A DNA stretch of 25,591 bases from CAZIKB01 sp964539665 (GCA_964539665.1 CAZIKB010000098.1:1-25591); one strand, 5' to 3'; positions 15,350 through 24,061 are shown, counted from the stretch's first letter. Numbers and translations are program-made. Notes: a model not told the origin generated them from the sequence alone.

Positions 15350-17545
15350 ATGCATAGAAAAATCAAAGTTTCTTTACTGATTTTTATTGTTTCAGTCATC
15401 TTCACTTTAGCAACAGGAATTTCTCAATCAAACAGTTGGAAGAGTATAGGTCCAGACGGTGGAGATATTGAAATGGTCGTTACTGCACCCTCCGATTCAA
15501 ATGTTGTCTATGCTGCTATTCACAGTGGCAGTATATTTAGAAGTAACGACGCCGGAAAAAACTGGATTTTTGTCAGATACTTTGAAGGAAGCTTATTTGC
15601 AATTGCTGTCCACCCGTTCGACGCAAACATTGTTTATGCGGGTTTTTATCCAGAGACATATGGTAATGATGCTTTATTTAAATCGACTGATGGGGGTAAC
15701 ACGTGGACGCCGACAGGCTGGGATTCAGGGGGCATTCGACACATAACAATTGATCCACAAAATCCTCAAATAATCTATGTTTTTTCTATAGGATCTACCG
15801 AAATCTCTAAAACGGAGGATGGCGGTGAGACCTGGAGAGCCTTTCCTTTACCTGGCCGTGACGGAAGTGTTTCTGCTCTGGTGGTAAATCCCTTAAGTTC
15901 AAATATTGTTTATGTTGCTGCGAATAATTGGAAATTTTATCGAAGTTCAGATTATGGTGAAACCTGGGAATTATCCATGAAAATATCAGAGGAAATATTC
16001 GGATTTCCACATTGTATGGATGTAAATCCATCCAATCCTGAGATAATTTATTTAGCAACCAGTGCAGGCCTATTTAAGAGTACGGATGGGGGCAACAATT
16101 GGGTAGAAAGGAATGGTTTTAATATTAATCCCCAGCAACCCCAGACATCATGGGTTTTTGTCGATCCAACAAATCCTCAACGGGTTTATAGGAGTTCTTA
16201 CCCAAGCCTTTTTATTAGTAATAATGGGGGAGACACTTGGGAGTTGACGAACATGCCTGGTGGATCAATCACCATGGCTGGCAATAATCAATTAATTGTT
16301 GGGACGAGTGATGGTGTGTATACCAGTAATGAAAACGGGCAAAATGTTCAGTTTAGTAGTAGTGGGCTTCATGGAACAGATATCATTAGTTTACAAGTTG
16401 CATCAGGGGATGACCCAAAAATCTATGCAGCCACATTAGATCGTTTATATATATCTGACATCGATTCCATCCATTGGAAAAAACAATACTTTGGAGGATA
16501 CATTTCTGAAGTAAAGCTTCATCCAACAAATCCAGAGATCATTGCTGTGGGTTTTGAGCACGGGAAGACGAGTATCAAATTAAGCCTGGACGGAGGTAAT
16601 TCCTGGGCTGAACTCCACCCGGATGATTCTATACTATCATTAGAATTCAGCCTGCAAGATTCTTTAACTATTTATGCTGGTGGATATACGACTCTTTTCA
16701 GAAGCGATGATTTGGGCAATACCTGGGAGGAGACTGGTCTACCATCCGAATATTATTACATAAATGATATTGCGCTTACCAGAAATAATAATATGATACT
16801 TCTTTCAGCTACAACTGGATTTGATTATAGCGAACGAAATGTTTTATTAAGAAGTTTAGATGACGGGCAAACCTGGATTGAAGACCCAATCAAAGCGAAA
16901 TCAGTTTTCATTTCTCCTGATTATCCGAATGTTATTTTAGCAGCTACTCACGATCAACTTTTTCGAAGTGAGGATTTTGGAAGCAATTGGCAAATCATCC
17001 AATTTTCTTCGCAAGATGCTTCAATTAGCGCATTTCAGTCATTACGAGATAATTTACATGACCGTAACGACGTTGCTATAAGTACAAGTGCTGGTGTTTT
17101 CTACAGTACTGTTATTGGCGTTACCTGGTCTGAATTAAGCGGTGATCTGACACATAAAAATGTTTTCTCCTTATCTAACAGTGAAACTCCTAACTCTATA
17201 CTTTTTGCAGGCACAAAATCAGGCGGGATTTATTACCGAAATATGGATGATATTTTACATATTAGCCCAAGTGAGATTGTAAAGAATTTTATTTTACATC
17301 AAAATTATCCCAATCCTTTCAATACTAATACGACTATTAAATATTATTTAGATAAATCGTCATATATAACACTTAAAATTTCTAATTTATTCGGTCAAGA
17401 AGTAGAGATCCTTGCTAATGGTGGAAAAAATGTAGGAGAATATGAAATACAATGGAATGCCAGCCGTTATGCTAGTGGTATATATTTTTATCGTTTAGAA
17501 GCTGGAGATTTTGCTGAGACGAAAAAACTTTTATTACTCAAATAA
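15350..17545 (+). CDS. Secreted Asp-box (sortilin/Ycf48-like) beta-propeller protein with T9SS sorting domain
   Basis: The 731-residue protein begins with a signal peptide (hydrophobic residues about 7-24). It then carries about ten Asp-box motifs of the S-x-D-x-G-x-x-W type: SNDAGKNW, STDGGNTW, TEDGGETW, SSDYGETW, STDGGNNW, SNNGGDTW, SLDGGNSW, SDDLGNTW, SLDDGQTW, SEDFGSNW. Between them recur strands of the VxPxNPxIIYxG kind. This is the pattern of Vps10/sortilin, Ycf48 and exo-sialidase-like propellers. From about residue 650 a T9SS type A domain follows (NYPNPFNTNTTIKYYL to SGIYFYRLEAG). No catalytic residues of a glycosidase are evident, so a surface binding role is as likely as an enzyme. 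The start ATG 15350 has only a weak AAAAGAA ribosome site. Confidence 0.82.
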   Translation: MHRKIKVSLLIFIVSVIFTLATGISQSNSWKSIGPDGGDIEMVVTAPSDSNVVYAAIHSGSIFRSNDAGKNWIFVRYFEGSLFAIAVHPFDANIVYAGFYPETYGNDALFKSTDGGNTWTPTGWDSGGIRHITIDPQNPQIIYVFSIGSTEISKTEDGGETWRAFPLPGRDGSVSALVVNPLSSNIVYVAANNWKFYRSSDYGETWELSMKISEEIFGFPHCMDVNPSNPEIIYLATSAGLFKSTDGGNNWVERNGFNINPQQPQTSWVFVDPTNPQRVYRSSYPSLFISNNGGDTWELTNMPGGSITMAGNNQLIVGTSDGVYTSNENGQNVQFSSSGLHGTDIISLQVASGDDPKIYAATLDRLYISDIDSIHWKKQYFGGYISEVKLHPTNPEIIAVGFEHGKTSIKLSLDGGNSWAELHPDDSILSLEFSLQDSLTIYAGGYTTLFRSDDLGNTWEETGLPSEYYYINDIALTRNNNMILLSATTGFDYSERNVLLRSLDDGQTWIEDPIKAKSVFISPDYPNVILAATHDQLFRSEDFGSNWQIIQFSSQDASISAFQSLRDNLHDRNDVAISTSAGVFYSTVIGVTWSELSGDLTHKNVFSLSNSETPNSILFAGTKSGGIYYRNMDDILHISPSEIVKNFILHQNYPNPFNTNTTIKYYLDKSSYITLKISNLFGQEVEILANGGKNVGEYEIQWNASRYASGIYFYRLEAGDFAETKKLLLLK

Positions 17546-17893
17546 ACAGCTATAAACTAAGTAAATTAATGAATATACGCAGTGGTTCAATCTGACGAAA
17601 AGAGTCTGGTGGGTTTCATCAATTAGAGGAGTGTACAGCCAACATAACTGTGGATCCAGATGAATCAATTGAACAAAATTTGGTTTTAAATCAAAATCAT
17701 ATTCTTGAAATGGAGTTCTACCGATTAAAATATGGGTAATATTGACGCAGAAAGGCATTTTGGCTTATCAAACAGATTTAGTGTCATATAGTTGTATGAG
17801 TTTAACTTAATTATTTTTTATATCTTCCAAATATAGTTACAAACTGTGTTTGGAGTCTTATTAATTTCTAAATTTTAAGGAGGTGTTTGAAGT
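17546..17893. other. Spacer of 348 bases, nothing recognised
   Basis: AT-rich DNA between the Asp-box gene and the hemerythrin-like gene. An open frame on the - strand (17534-17758) lacks a ribosome site and family resemblance. The end carries a near-perfect Shine-Dalgarno site AAGGAGGTG (17877-17885) for the next gene; a promoter for the hemerythrin gene is expected here but no box is clear. Confidence 0.5.
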
Positions 17894-18355
17894 ATGCCTC
17901 GGAAAAAATCAGATATTGCCATACAAATTGAAAAGGAGCATGAATGCCTGAAGCGCGACATGGGCGACATCAAAAATGAAGTCACCAAGGAAGTGCAATC
18001 CGAAGGTTTCACGGACTGGCGGTTGGAATTTATGTGGCGCTTACGTGATTTTCGTACCCACCTGCAAAAACACTTTGATCTGGAAGAAGAAGGTGGATTT
18101 ATGAATGAGCTTATAAGCGAAGCGCCGCAGGCTATGAATAGCATTAAAAAACTTGAAGCCGAACATGACCAGATTGTGGCTAATTTGGATGGAATTTTGA
18201 CATCACTCAAGGAACTGGAACTGATAGATGATAACAAATTGGGAGATATTCTTAAAAGAGTAACGCAATTAATGTCCAGTATTCAGGACCACGAATCCGC
18301 TGAAAATGAATTGATGCAGAAAGTTTATTGCCAGGAGTACGGCTATCCTTCGTAG
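17894..18355 (+). CDS. Hemerythrin-like HHE-domain protein
   Basis: The 153-residue helical protein shows the spaced His/Glu ligands of the hemerythrin HHE fold: EHECLKRDM near residue 15, the block FRTHLQKHFDLEEEGGFM near 52-70, LEAEHDQIV near 88, and IQDHESAENELM near 132. Such proteins bind a di-iron site and O2, NO or other small molecules; some help Fe-S repair. A very strong ribosome site (AAGGAGGTG, 8 bases before ATG 17894) suggests high expression. It is followed 71 bases later by a zinc-ribbon protein, and together they look like a small oxygen/redox-stress pair in an anaerobe, which is inference. No signal peptide. Confidence 0.82.
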   Translation: MPRKKSDIAIQIEKEHECLKRDMGDIKNEVTKEVQSEGFTDWRLEFMWRLRDFRTHLQKHFDLEEEGGFMNELISEAPQAMNSIKKLEAEHDQIVANLDGILTSLKELELIDDNKLGDILKRVTQLMSSIQDHESAENELMQKVYCQEYGYPS

Positions 18356-18426
18356 TTAATACAATTCATTGTTTAGCGCATTTTAAAATATTAAGTATAA
18401 ATAAAGAGACAAATTATGGAGGTGCA

Positions 18427-18582
18427 ATGGCAGAGTCAGCCTATTTTAAATGTTTACGGTGCGGACATGGTTATACTGGTGATTACGTAAAAAAAGTAGT
18501 GGTAGAAAAAACCTGTCCGAAGTGCGGCAGTAACAGCGTACGCAAGCTTAAAGCGCCGCCTAAAGAAAAAGCGGTTAACTAA
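18427..18582 (+). CDS. Small zinc-ribbon (rubredoxin/FmdB-like) protein
   Basis: The 51-residue protein holds two CxxC knuckles, FKCLRCGHGYTGDY (near residue 9) and KTCPKCGSNSVRKL (near 31), followed by a basic tail APPKEKAVN. The pattern binds one Zn or Fe. GGAGGTG at 18418-18424 lies closer than usual to ATG 18427 but no better start exists; a longer frame from 18328 would overlap the hemerythrin gene and lacks a site. Similar ribbons occur as FmdB-type regulators or as redox rubredoxins; the role here is not determinable. Confidence 0.75.
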   Translation: MAESAYFKCLRCGHGYTGDYVKKVVVEKTCPKCGSNSVRKLKAPPKEKAVN

Positions 18583-18609
18583 GTTTAATATTTTTTTAAA
18601 CATAATGTC

Positions 18610-18656
18610 AAGGACGTCAACTAGATAAATATCCCACGAATCTAATCGACGTCCTT
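18610..18656. other. Two-tier hairpin after the zinc-ribbon gene
   Basis: AAGGACGTC (18610-18618) pairs perfectly with GACGTCCTT (18648-18656). Inside, after a symmetric 3/3 internal loop, TAGAT pairs with ATCTA around a 13-base loop. It lies 28 bases after the gene's stop. There is no T run on the + side, so it is not a classic intrinsic terminator; it could be an mRNA-end structure or a repeat. The rest of the 414-base spacer is the MITE below and unremarkable AT-rich DNA. Confidence 0.45.
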
Positions 18657-18832
18657 TACATCGCACGATTGTTAGTAATCCTTTTCTCCCAATTTATCTT
18701 TGTAACACCATCTTTTCATCAAACCGAAAAATAATATTAAGCCTGATAACTTACTGGTTTTACTCGTAGCGCCACTCTCCTAAATCAAATAATTACTTTG
18801 TGCTGGGCATACGTGAGGCGGGATACTAAATA

Positions 18833-18963
18833 GTGTCTGAACGAAAACAGTTCTATCTTGTCATTCCCGAGTGTTTTATTCGGGAATCTCCAGACTGAAA
18901 TCAGGAGATTCTTGCAATAAAGATCGCAGGAATGACAGAATATTCGAATTTTCGATCAGACAC
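18833..18963. repeat. MITE-like element with nested inverted repeats
   Basis: The 131-bp element is bounded by GTGTCTGAACGAAAA (18833-18847) and TTTTCGATCAGACAC (18949-18963), inverted copies with one mismatch. Inside are a second inverted pair, TTGTCATTCC / GGAATGACAG, and the hairpin TTCCCGAGTG...ATTCGGGAA. The internal GTCATTCCCG...GGGAATCT sequence is a common dispersed repeat type in bacteria. No ORF and no clear target-site duplication were seen, so it would be a non-autonomous element moved in trans. Confidence 0.65.
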
Positions 18964-18996
18964 AAACAAAGCCAATAGTTGGGGATCGTTGTTAAA

Positions 18997-19191
18997 TCAG
19001 CCTACCTTACAGCTCATGTCCTTGCCACAACACAATGGAGATTTGATCTTGCCATGGCCATTCGGACATTTTGAAATTTGAACTTCTGTACCATCATCCA
19101 ATTTTAAAATATCGTCAGCAAGTGGAGCGTCACATTTGGCACAAGTCGCGTTAACAGCCATGCCACATTTTGAACATTCGTATGTAGCCAT
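18997..19191 (-). CDS. Small Cys-rich zinc-ribbon protein
   Basis: The 64-residue product reads with AGGAGG 8 bases before its ATG (19191), a strong site. It has an N-terminal double knuckle, YECSKCGMAVNATCAKCDAP (two CxxC pairs), and a second cluster of cysteines, SKCPNGHG and PLCCGKDMSCKVG, seven or eight metal-binding candidates in total. Proteins of this sort bind zinc or iron; the N-terminal block recalls rubredoxin and desulfoferrodoxin knuckles but the catalytic domains are absent. Faces the hemerythrin/zinc-ribbon pair across the MITE-bearing spacer. Confidence 0.75.
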   Translation of the reverse strand: MATYECSKCGMAVNATCAKCDAPLADDILKLDDGTEVQISKCPNGHGKIKSPLCCGKDMSCKVG

Positions 19192-19236
19192 ATTAAAAGC
19201 CTCCTAAGATTATTTGTTATAAAGCTATTTTTTAGC

Positions 19237-19632
19237 TTACCAAATTGTTTTTACTGTTTTATTTTTCCGTAATTTCTTGTCTGCTGTTACCAGGGGGATA
19301 TTCATTGTTAATGAAGTTGCACAAATTATTCTATCCGCAGGATCTAGATTTATTTCTAAAGGTAATAGAGTGGATAATTCAGCAATCTCAGGTGTTATCC
19401 CCTTTAATATATAATTATTTGAAGCTTTAACTAAATTTATGAACTCAATATATGGTGCTTTTATGTCAATTCTTTTCTTTTGGATCAGCATCGCAATTTC
19501 CCACAACGATATTTCACATAAAATTATCCCATTAGTATTATTTGCTTTTTGTATTGAATCTTTCGCTTTTGTACTTAAAAGTTCTGGTTTTAAAGCTTCC
19601 CAAATTATTATATGAGTATCAATGGTGATCAT
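19237..19632 (-). CDS. vapC: PIN-domain toxin, VapC-type
   Basis: The 131-residue protein starts MITIDTHIIIWEA, with the first acidic residue D5, then CEISLWEIA (E40, E45), DPADRIICATSL (D97, D100) and VTADKKL (D118), the set of acidic residues that bind Mg in PIN-domain ribonucleases. The length is typical. Its ATG overlaps the stop of the antitoxin gene by four bases, as expected for a translationally coupled toxin-antitoxin pair. VapC proteins cleave tRNA or rRNA when the antitoxin is lost; the target here is unknown. Confidence 0.85.
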   Translation of the reverse strand: MITIDTHIIIWEALKPELLSTKAKDSIQKANNTNGIILCEISLWEIAMLIQKKRIDIKAPYIEFINLVKASNNYILKGITPEIAELSTLLPLEINLDPADRIICATSLTMNIPLVTADKKLRKNKTVKTIW

Positions 19633-19862
19633 TCAGAATGTGCCTCCCATTGAGCATCAATTGGAGATATCACATCACCTAACATAGCATTCTTACTAAT
19701 CTCCTTTAATTTTTCTCTTGCTTTTTCTCGAGTATAGTCAGGTGGTACTAATTTAGCTACAACTTTTCCTCGTGATGTAATATTAATATTAGAACCGTGT
19801 TCAACCTCCTTTAAAATCTTCATAATATTAGCACGAAATTCGCTTACGGCAATTGTATCCAT
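19629..19862 (-). CDS. Phd/YefM-type antitoxin of the VapC-like toxin
   Basis: I use ATG 19862 (AAAGGTTG upstream), giving 77 residues; an in-frame TTG at 19904 would add 14 residues. The N-terminus MDTIAVSEFRANIMKILKEV followed by GSNINITSRGKVVAKLVP is the Phd/YefM DNA-binding dimer pattern, and the charged C-terminal half ending WEAHSE would wrap the toxin. It precedes and overlaps the toxin gene, so it probably represses its own promoter, whose site should lie in 19863-19950. Confidence 0.82.
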   Translation of the reverse strand: MDTIAVSEFRANIMKILKEVEHGSNINITSRGKVVAKLVPPDYTREKAREKLKEISKNAMLGDVISPIDAQWEAHSE

Positions 19863-20417
19863 TTTTTCAACCTTTGCATTTGTACGAATTAAATGTACAA
19901 TCAAGCTTTATCAAAAACAAGTATTTTTTATTGCTTTTCTTGGGTATGGTAGTTTGATATTTCCCGCAGGTATGTTTTTAATAATAAATGATTTAATTTT
20001 AATATGCAACAAAAAATTGTATTAAATAATTGATTCTATGGCCCAGTCTAAATGAGTGTTTCAGCAAAAGTAAATTGTTGACTTTTTAGATTAAAGTTAA
20101 TTATTTGCTGTTCGATAGAAAACTATACATCTGACCGATATTGCGAGAGCAACATAATGCTGCTGCACCATTCTTTCAGGAAAAACTGCACTCGCCAGCA
20201 TGTCATTCCCCGATGCCCGGGGACTTTGACTGGAAGAATCTTGTTTGTAAACGGTGAAAACTCTACTTCAGTGAGCCATATTTTGTACACTATAAAGATG
20301 CTTCCTGCATGACAATTGGGATTGTCCTTAATCGGCCAAATACAAATTATAGTTTAATATTTCTAACTCGGTAAAGCCGTTATTAATAATTATTAACTTA
20401 AATCTTGGGAGGTTATC
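19863..20417. other. Spacer of 555 bases
   Basis: No gene supported on either strand. The left end should hold the divergent promoter of the toxin-antitoxin pair and the right end the promoter and GGGAGG ribosome site of the T9SS gene at 20418. A short remnant of the GTCATTCCC repeat family lies at 20201-20222. The rest is AT-rich and without visible structure. Confidence 0.55.
20201..20222. repeat. Remnant of the GTCATTCCC repeat family
   Basis: TGTCATTCCCC is followed by the hairpin CCCCG-ATGCC-CGGGG (20208-20222) and, slightly later, GGAAGAATCTTG. The start matches the internal part of the element at 18833-18963 (TTGTCATTCCCG). Terminal repeats are missing, so it is a fragment or a shorter family member. 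Confidence 0.4.
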
Positions 20418-22593
20418 ATGTATTGCAAAAAAGTTGTAATCATTTTGTGTGTATTAGTCGTTTGCCTGGGATTTTCAATTTCTGCATTTGGCCAACTAAG
20501 CCTGGTTTCTTCTACACCTGCTGATGGAGCAACTGGTGTAGATACGCTGGCTACGTTTGTTTTAGTATTCAATGCGCCTTTGGACACTACTGCCCGATTT
20601 GAAGAGCCTGAAGACTTCTTTTTAGGCATTGAACTTTTTCCGACGGATTCCATTGGTGAACCCGAGGAAATAATCGTAAGTAAGCAGCAGTCTGGATACC
20701 GTGACTGTTAAAAATGTGTCTTTAACGCCTGATACGAGATTTTTGGTTTTTTTGCAGGGCGCCAAGAGTACCACTGGCGATCTTTTGGACCGGCCTTATG
20801 CAATTACCTTCAGCACCGGCGGCAATCTTCCAACAGCAACTGTCTCCGGAACCATAAATTTCCCGGGTGGTGTTCCGGGTGGTACCGCGATTGGATTATT
20901 TATAGAACCACCTTTTGGTCCTGGAGGAGGTGAAGAAGAGGAGGAAGGTGGCGGCGACCTGGAAGCTGCTGCGGTGATTCCTTTGTCTTCAAGCAATTAT
21001 ACCATTAACTATGTTTCCGCTGGCACCTATTTTATTTTAGCATTTAAGGACATGAATCAGGACGGGATGTTTGATTTTCGCGATGATGCTTTTGGCGGCT
21101 ACGATACCGACGCCGACAACATTATTGATCAAATTACTATAGCAGAAGGAGAAAATCTCCCGAATATAGATTTAACTGCAAGCCTTCCGACTGTATCCAA
21201 AGCCAGGGAAAATTTTGCAGCAGCTAAAAATATTGCTCAATCTTTGTTGCCCGGATATGCCTTAACTATTGTAGTGTCCGATGCCATTGCCCTCAATGGC
21301 GAAGCGTCTGTATGGAATTATGGCTTTTATGCAGCAAATCAGGATACTGTTCTCTTTGTTGGACTAATTGGCGACTTATTTTTCACCATGCCACTGCCAA
21401 TAAATAGCACTGGAGGAGATGACGGCGGTCCCAGACTTAACATTCCATTGCCGGAGAACTGGCTCGATAGTGATGTAGCGGTGGATTCCGCCGAGGCCAA
21501 TGGCGGCAGTGATTTTCGAAATATGTATCCCGACGCCGAAATAACGGCCATGGCTAGCGCGTTTCTAATGCCCGGGAATGGCGGTTCCATTTTAGCAAAA
21601 TCGGCTCAAATACCATACAAGACGGCATGGTCTTCAGGAACACCGTTTGAAAAATATAGACCTGACGGCTCATTAACTCAAATGACTGCTGATGACACCC
21701 TTGCCGCATGGATTTTCATCTATTCTTCAAAAATGGCCGAACAGCCAGAGATGATCTTTCTTGATGCGGAAACCGGCAGACCTGTTGATATTCCGGGTCC
21801 AGGCGGACAGCCAACTACGGCGCTCGCAAATCTGGATGCGGCCAATGGAGCTGCCCTAAACTGGCAGCCCGATGCGGAACTGGTGCATGTCAGAAACTTT
21901 GAGAGTGTGGCTGCCGACGGTTTTGCTCCAGGCTGGGTATTTGCCTACTATTCTTCTGCTGACAAAGATTCAGTTCATGCTTTCTTTATGCTTGAGGGCA
22001 TGGTCATTGACGAGCGGGTGGCTTCAATAGATAATGTGTTCTCTGTGGAGGCTCTGCCGGCAGATTGGCTGGATTCCCCTGCCGTATCTCCAGTTGCCGA
22101 GGCGAATAGCAATAATTTCCGTAACGCGCATCCGGATGCTTTTGTTGAAGCCATACTATCCCGAAACGTATTGCCCTATGATACGTCGCGTGCCGTTTGG
22201 TTATTTATGTACGATTCGCAGGCAGATGATGTGAGATTGTCTGTAAATGTCGATGCGCTGACCGGCGATGTTATCGTGGCTGTTGAAGAAAATCCCGAGT
22301 CGGCAATTATGCCGGAATCGATCAGTCTGGAGCAGAACTATCCTAATCCCTTCAACCCGGAAACGGTCATTAAATATCAACTGCCGCAAAATGGTCAGGT
22401 TGAATTGACTGTATTTAATTTGCTCGGGCAGCAGGTGCGGCAGCTCGTGAGTGCAGTCAAACGGGCCGGCGCCCACGAGGTTCGCTGGGATGGCTTGGAT
22501 GATTTTGGTGAATCCGTGACCAGCGGTGTTTACATTTATCGTTTAAAAGCAGGTGAGTTCAGTCGTACCAGGAAAATGATTCTTTTGAGATAA
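20418..22593 (+). pseudogene. T9SS-exported repeat protein, frameshifted by a 4-bp duplication
   Basis: A GGGAGG site precedes ATG 20418 and a signal peptide ending ISAFGQ. The first frame (Ig-like Big_5 pattern SSTPADGATGVDTLATFVLVF) stops at 20711; the rest continues in another frame to 22593. The cause is visible: GTAAGTAA at 20676-20683. Deleting one GTAA restores IIVSSSLDTVTVKNVSLTP and a 723-residue protein. Downstream are a Gly/Glu-rich loop, a DxNxDGxxD calcium-type loop (DMNQDGMFD), four related units with W-x-F-x-Y-x-S strands joined by LPxxWLDSxxA...FRNxxPDA segments, and a T9SS type A domain (NYPNPFNPETVIKYQLP to SGVYIYRL). Export to the surface is inferred; function unknown. It may be inactive, phase-variable, or an assembly error. 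Confidence 0.75.
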
Positions 22594-22669
22594 GGCTGAA
22601 GTTCCAGGTGAATTTATAGTATTACTTTTCATTCTTTGCATTTTTTTGCAAAGCGCATGTTCAAGTAAT

Positions 22670-22748
22670 AAGTGCAACAGTTATCTTTGAAACCCCTATC
22701 TTCATAAGTACGGGTACTTATGAAGATAGGAACGAAACTGGTGCACTT
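22670..22748. repeat. Long hairpin with perfect 17-bp core
   Basis: CCTATCTTCATAAGTAC (22695-22711) and GTACTTATGAAGATAGG (22714-22730) are perfectly complementary around a GG spacer. Outside, AAGTGCAACAGTT (22670-22682) pairs with AACTGGTGCACTT (22736-22748) with one mismatch, across an asymmetric internal loop (12 versus 5 bases). It lies between convergent genes, about 75 bases after the T9SS gene. No T run follows on either strand, so a terminator of classic form is doubtful; a mobile or regulatory repeat is possible. Confidence 0.65.
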
Positions 22749-22800
22749 GATGAATTCCAAAAAACCAACCTTTGCTTTAAGAAGACTTTGAAAGCATGAG

Positions 22801-22866
22801 ATTTGAATTTTGATTTTTGTGTTTTGTGATTTATTTGTAATTTGGTTTTTGTTATTTGTCATTTGC
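22801..22866. repeat. T/G-rich low-complexity tract
   Basis: This stretch is built of TTTTG/TTTGT/ATTTG units and is nearly free of cytosine, ending in GCAGC-TTC-GCTGC, a small hairpin at 22865-22877. Read on the other strand it gives a Lys/Asn/Gln-rich peptide (MTNNKNQITNKSQ), a kind of sequence that recurs as a dispersed repeat rather than a gene. I treat it as repeat-derived. Confidence 0.4.
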
Positions 22867-22982
22867 AGCTTCGCTGCGCTGAGACTTTTTTGAAAATAAT
22901 ACCTTCTGAATACGGTTATCCAGTTTAATCCGCTGGCATAAATAGCATGCTAAATATGACTTCTATCTAAGTTGGAGAAAAC

Positions 22983-23019
22983 ACTACCCTGACAGGATTT
23001 CGAATCCTGTCAGGGTAGT
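22983..23019 (-). terminator. Strong hairpin terminator after the DUF2911 gene
   Basis: ACTACCCTGACAGGATT (22983-22999) and AATCCTGTCAGGGTAGT (23003-23019) form a perfect 17-bp stem with a TCG loop. It starts 14 bases after the DUF2911 stop on the - strand and is followed on that strand by GTGTTTTC. This fits an intrinsic terminator for that gene; it would also fold in transcripts coming from the + strand. Confidence 0.65.
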
Positions 23020-23032
23020 ACAGTTTACATCA

Positions 23033-23896
23033 TTAATCGTTACTGCCTTGCCACTCAGCCAGTAATTTCTGCATTCTGTCCAAATCAAAAGGCTTGTTTT
23101 CCATTGCCTTTCCTAATTCAATTGCACGAGACATGCTTTTTATCGCTGCAGCTTTTTTCCCGAGCTTTGATTCTAATTGCGCTTTGACACGGGTATTCGA
23201 ATATGATTCATTTATCTTTGTAGAGAGCGATGCGTATTCTAATCCCTTTTCCAGGTTCACATCGTTGTTTAAGCAATACCCGGCGGCCCGAAATGAAGGG
23301 AGCCAGGATCGCTCCACTTCTCTGTCCGCACTTTTCATTACCAATCCAACGGTATTGACCTCCATTTTTAATACAAGACGGAGTTTCTCCCAGTGAAGAA
23401 CAATGTCTGCAGCATCATTCGTATTGTTCTCAATTAAAAATGTCATTCGTTCTCTGAATTCACCTGTCTCGGGTTTTACCTTGACTGTCAATACATCCGC
23501 CTCTTCCTTATAATCTGTACCAGTAATACCTGTTCTTGAATTAAACATCACACCCCATTCAGATTTACCTGGAAGTGTAAAAAGACTATAACTGCCGGCT
23601 GATAACTCCTGACCATTGATTTTCACATCGGTGGAAAAAGAAATTTCAGTGGCTGCATTAGCGCCGGTACGCCATACTTCATCATACGGGACCAATTCCC
23701 CCCATATTGTTCGGCCCTTTACTCCCGGGCTGGAATATTCGATAGATACTTCTGCAATGCCTACAACCTGCATAACGCTTGATGCGGGACTTGGACGAGG
23801 GTATGCAAATTGTTGTGAAAATACGCTCTGCGTTAAACAAAAGCCAAAGGAAAATACGATAACCACACCAACTAACCGCGAAAAATGTTTCGACAT
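23033..23896 (-). CDS. Secreted DUF2911-domain protein
   Basis: Start ATG 23896 has GGAGG 5 bases upstream and begins a signal peptide (MSKHFSRLVGVVIVFSFGF to VFSQQ); a longer frame to 23953 is not needed. The 287-residue product has the DUF2911 core: GVKGRTIWGELVPYDEVWRTGANAATE near residue 59, then KINGQELSAGSYSLFTLPG and EWGVMFNS. The last third is helical, with a TPR-like pattern (LGKKAAAIKSMSRAIELGKAM). DUF2911 proteins are common in Bacteroidetes-type genomes, exported, and of unknown function. The gene stands alone, with its own terminator. Confidence 0.85.
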   Translation of the reverse strand: MSKHFSRLVGVVIVFSFGFCLTQSVFSQQFAYPRPSPASSVMQVVGIAEVSIEYSSPGVKGRTIWGELVPYDEVWRTGANAATEISFSTDVKINGQELSAGSYSLFTLPGKSEWGVMFNSRTGITGTDYKEEADVLTVKVKPETGEFRERMTFLIENNTNDAADIVLHWEKLRLVLKMEVNTVGLVMKSADREVERSWLPSFRAAGYCLNNDVNLEKGLEYASLSTKINESYSNTRVKAQLESKLGKKAAAIKSMSRAIELGKAMENKPFDLDRMQKLLAEWQGSND

Positions 23897-24061
23897 AATA
23901 ACCTCCTTAATTAATTTGTTTTTATTTAGTGAAGCCGTCATTAATTTATGCACAACTCAGGCCGTGATCTGTTACTAATGTCTCAAAGTTGGAGCTAATA
24001 TATTCAAATGCTTCTATATGGCAGCAGGTATCGTTCGGCCTAGTCGCCGCGGATGCGAAGC

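Noticed and set aside
17534..17758. Open frame on the - strand after the Asp-box gene
   Set aside because: No ribosome site, no domain, and it begins inside a spacer with ordinary composition.
22629..22862. Open frame on the - strand encoding a Lys/Asn-rich peptide
   Set aside because: It runs through the T/G tract and the long hairpin and shows no domain; it is repeat-derived.
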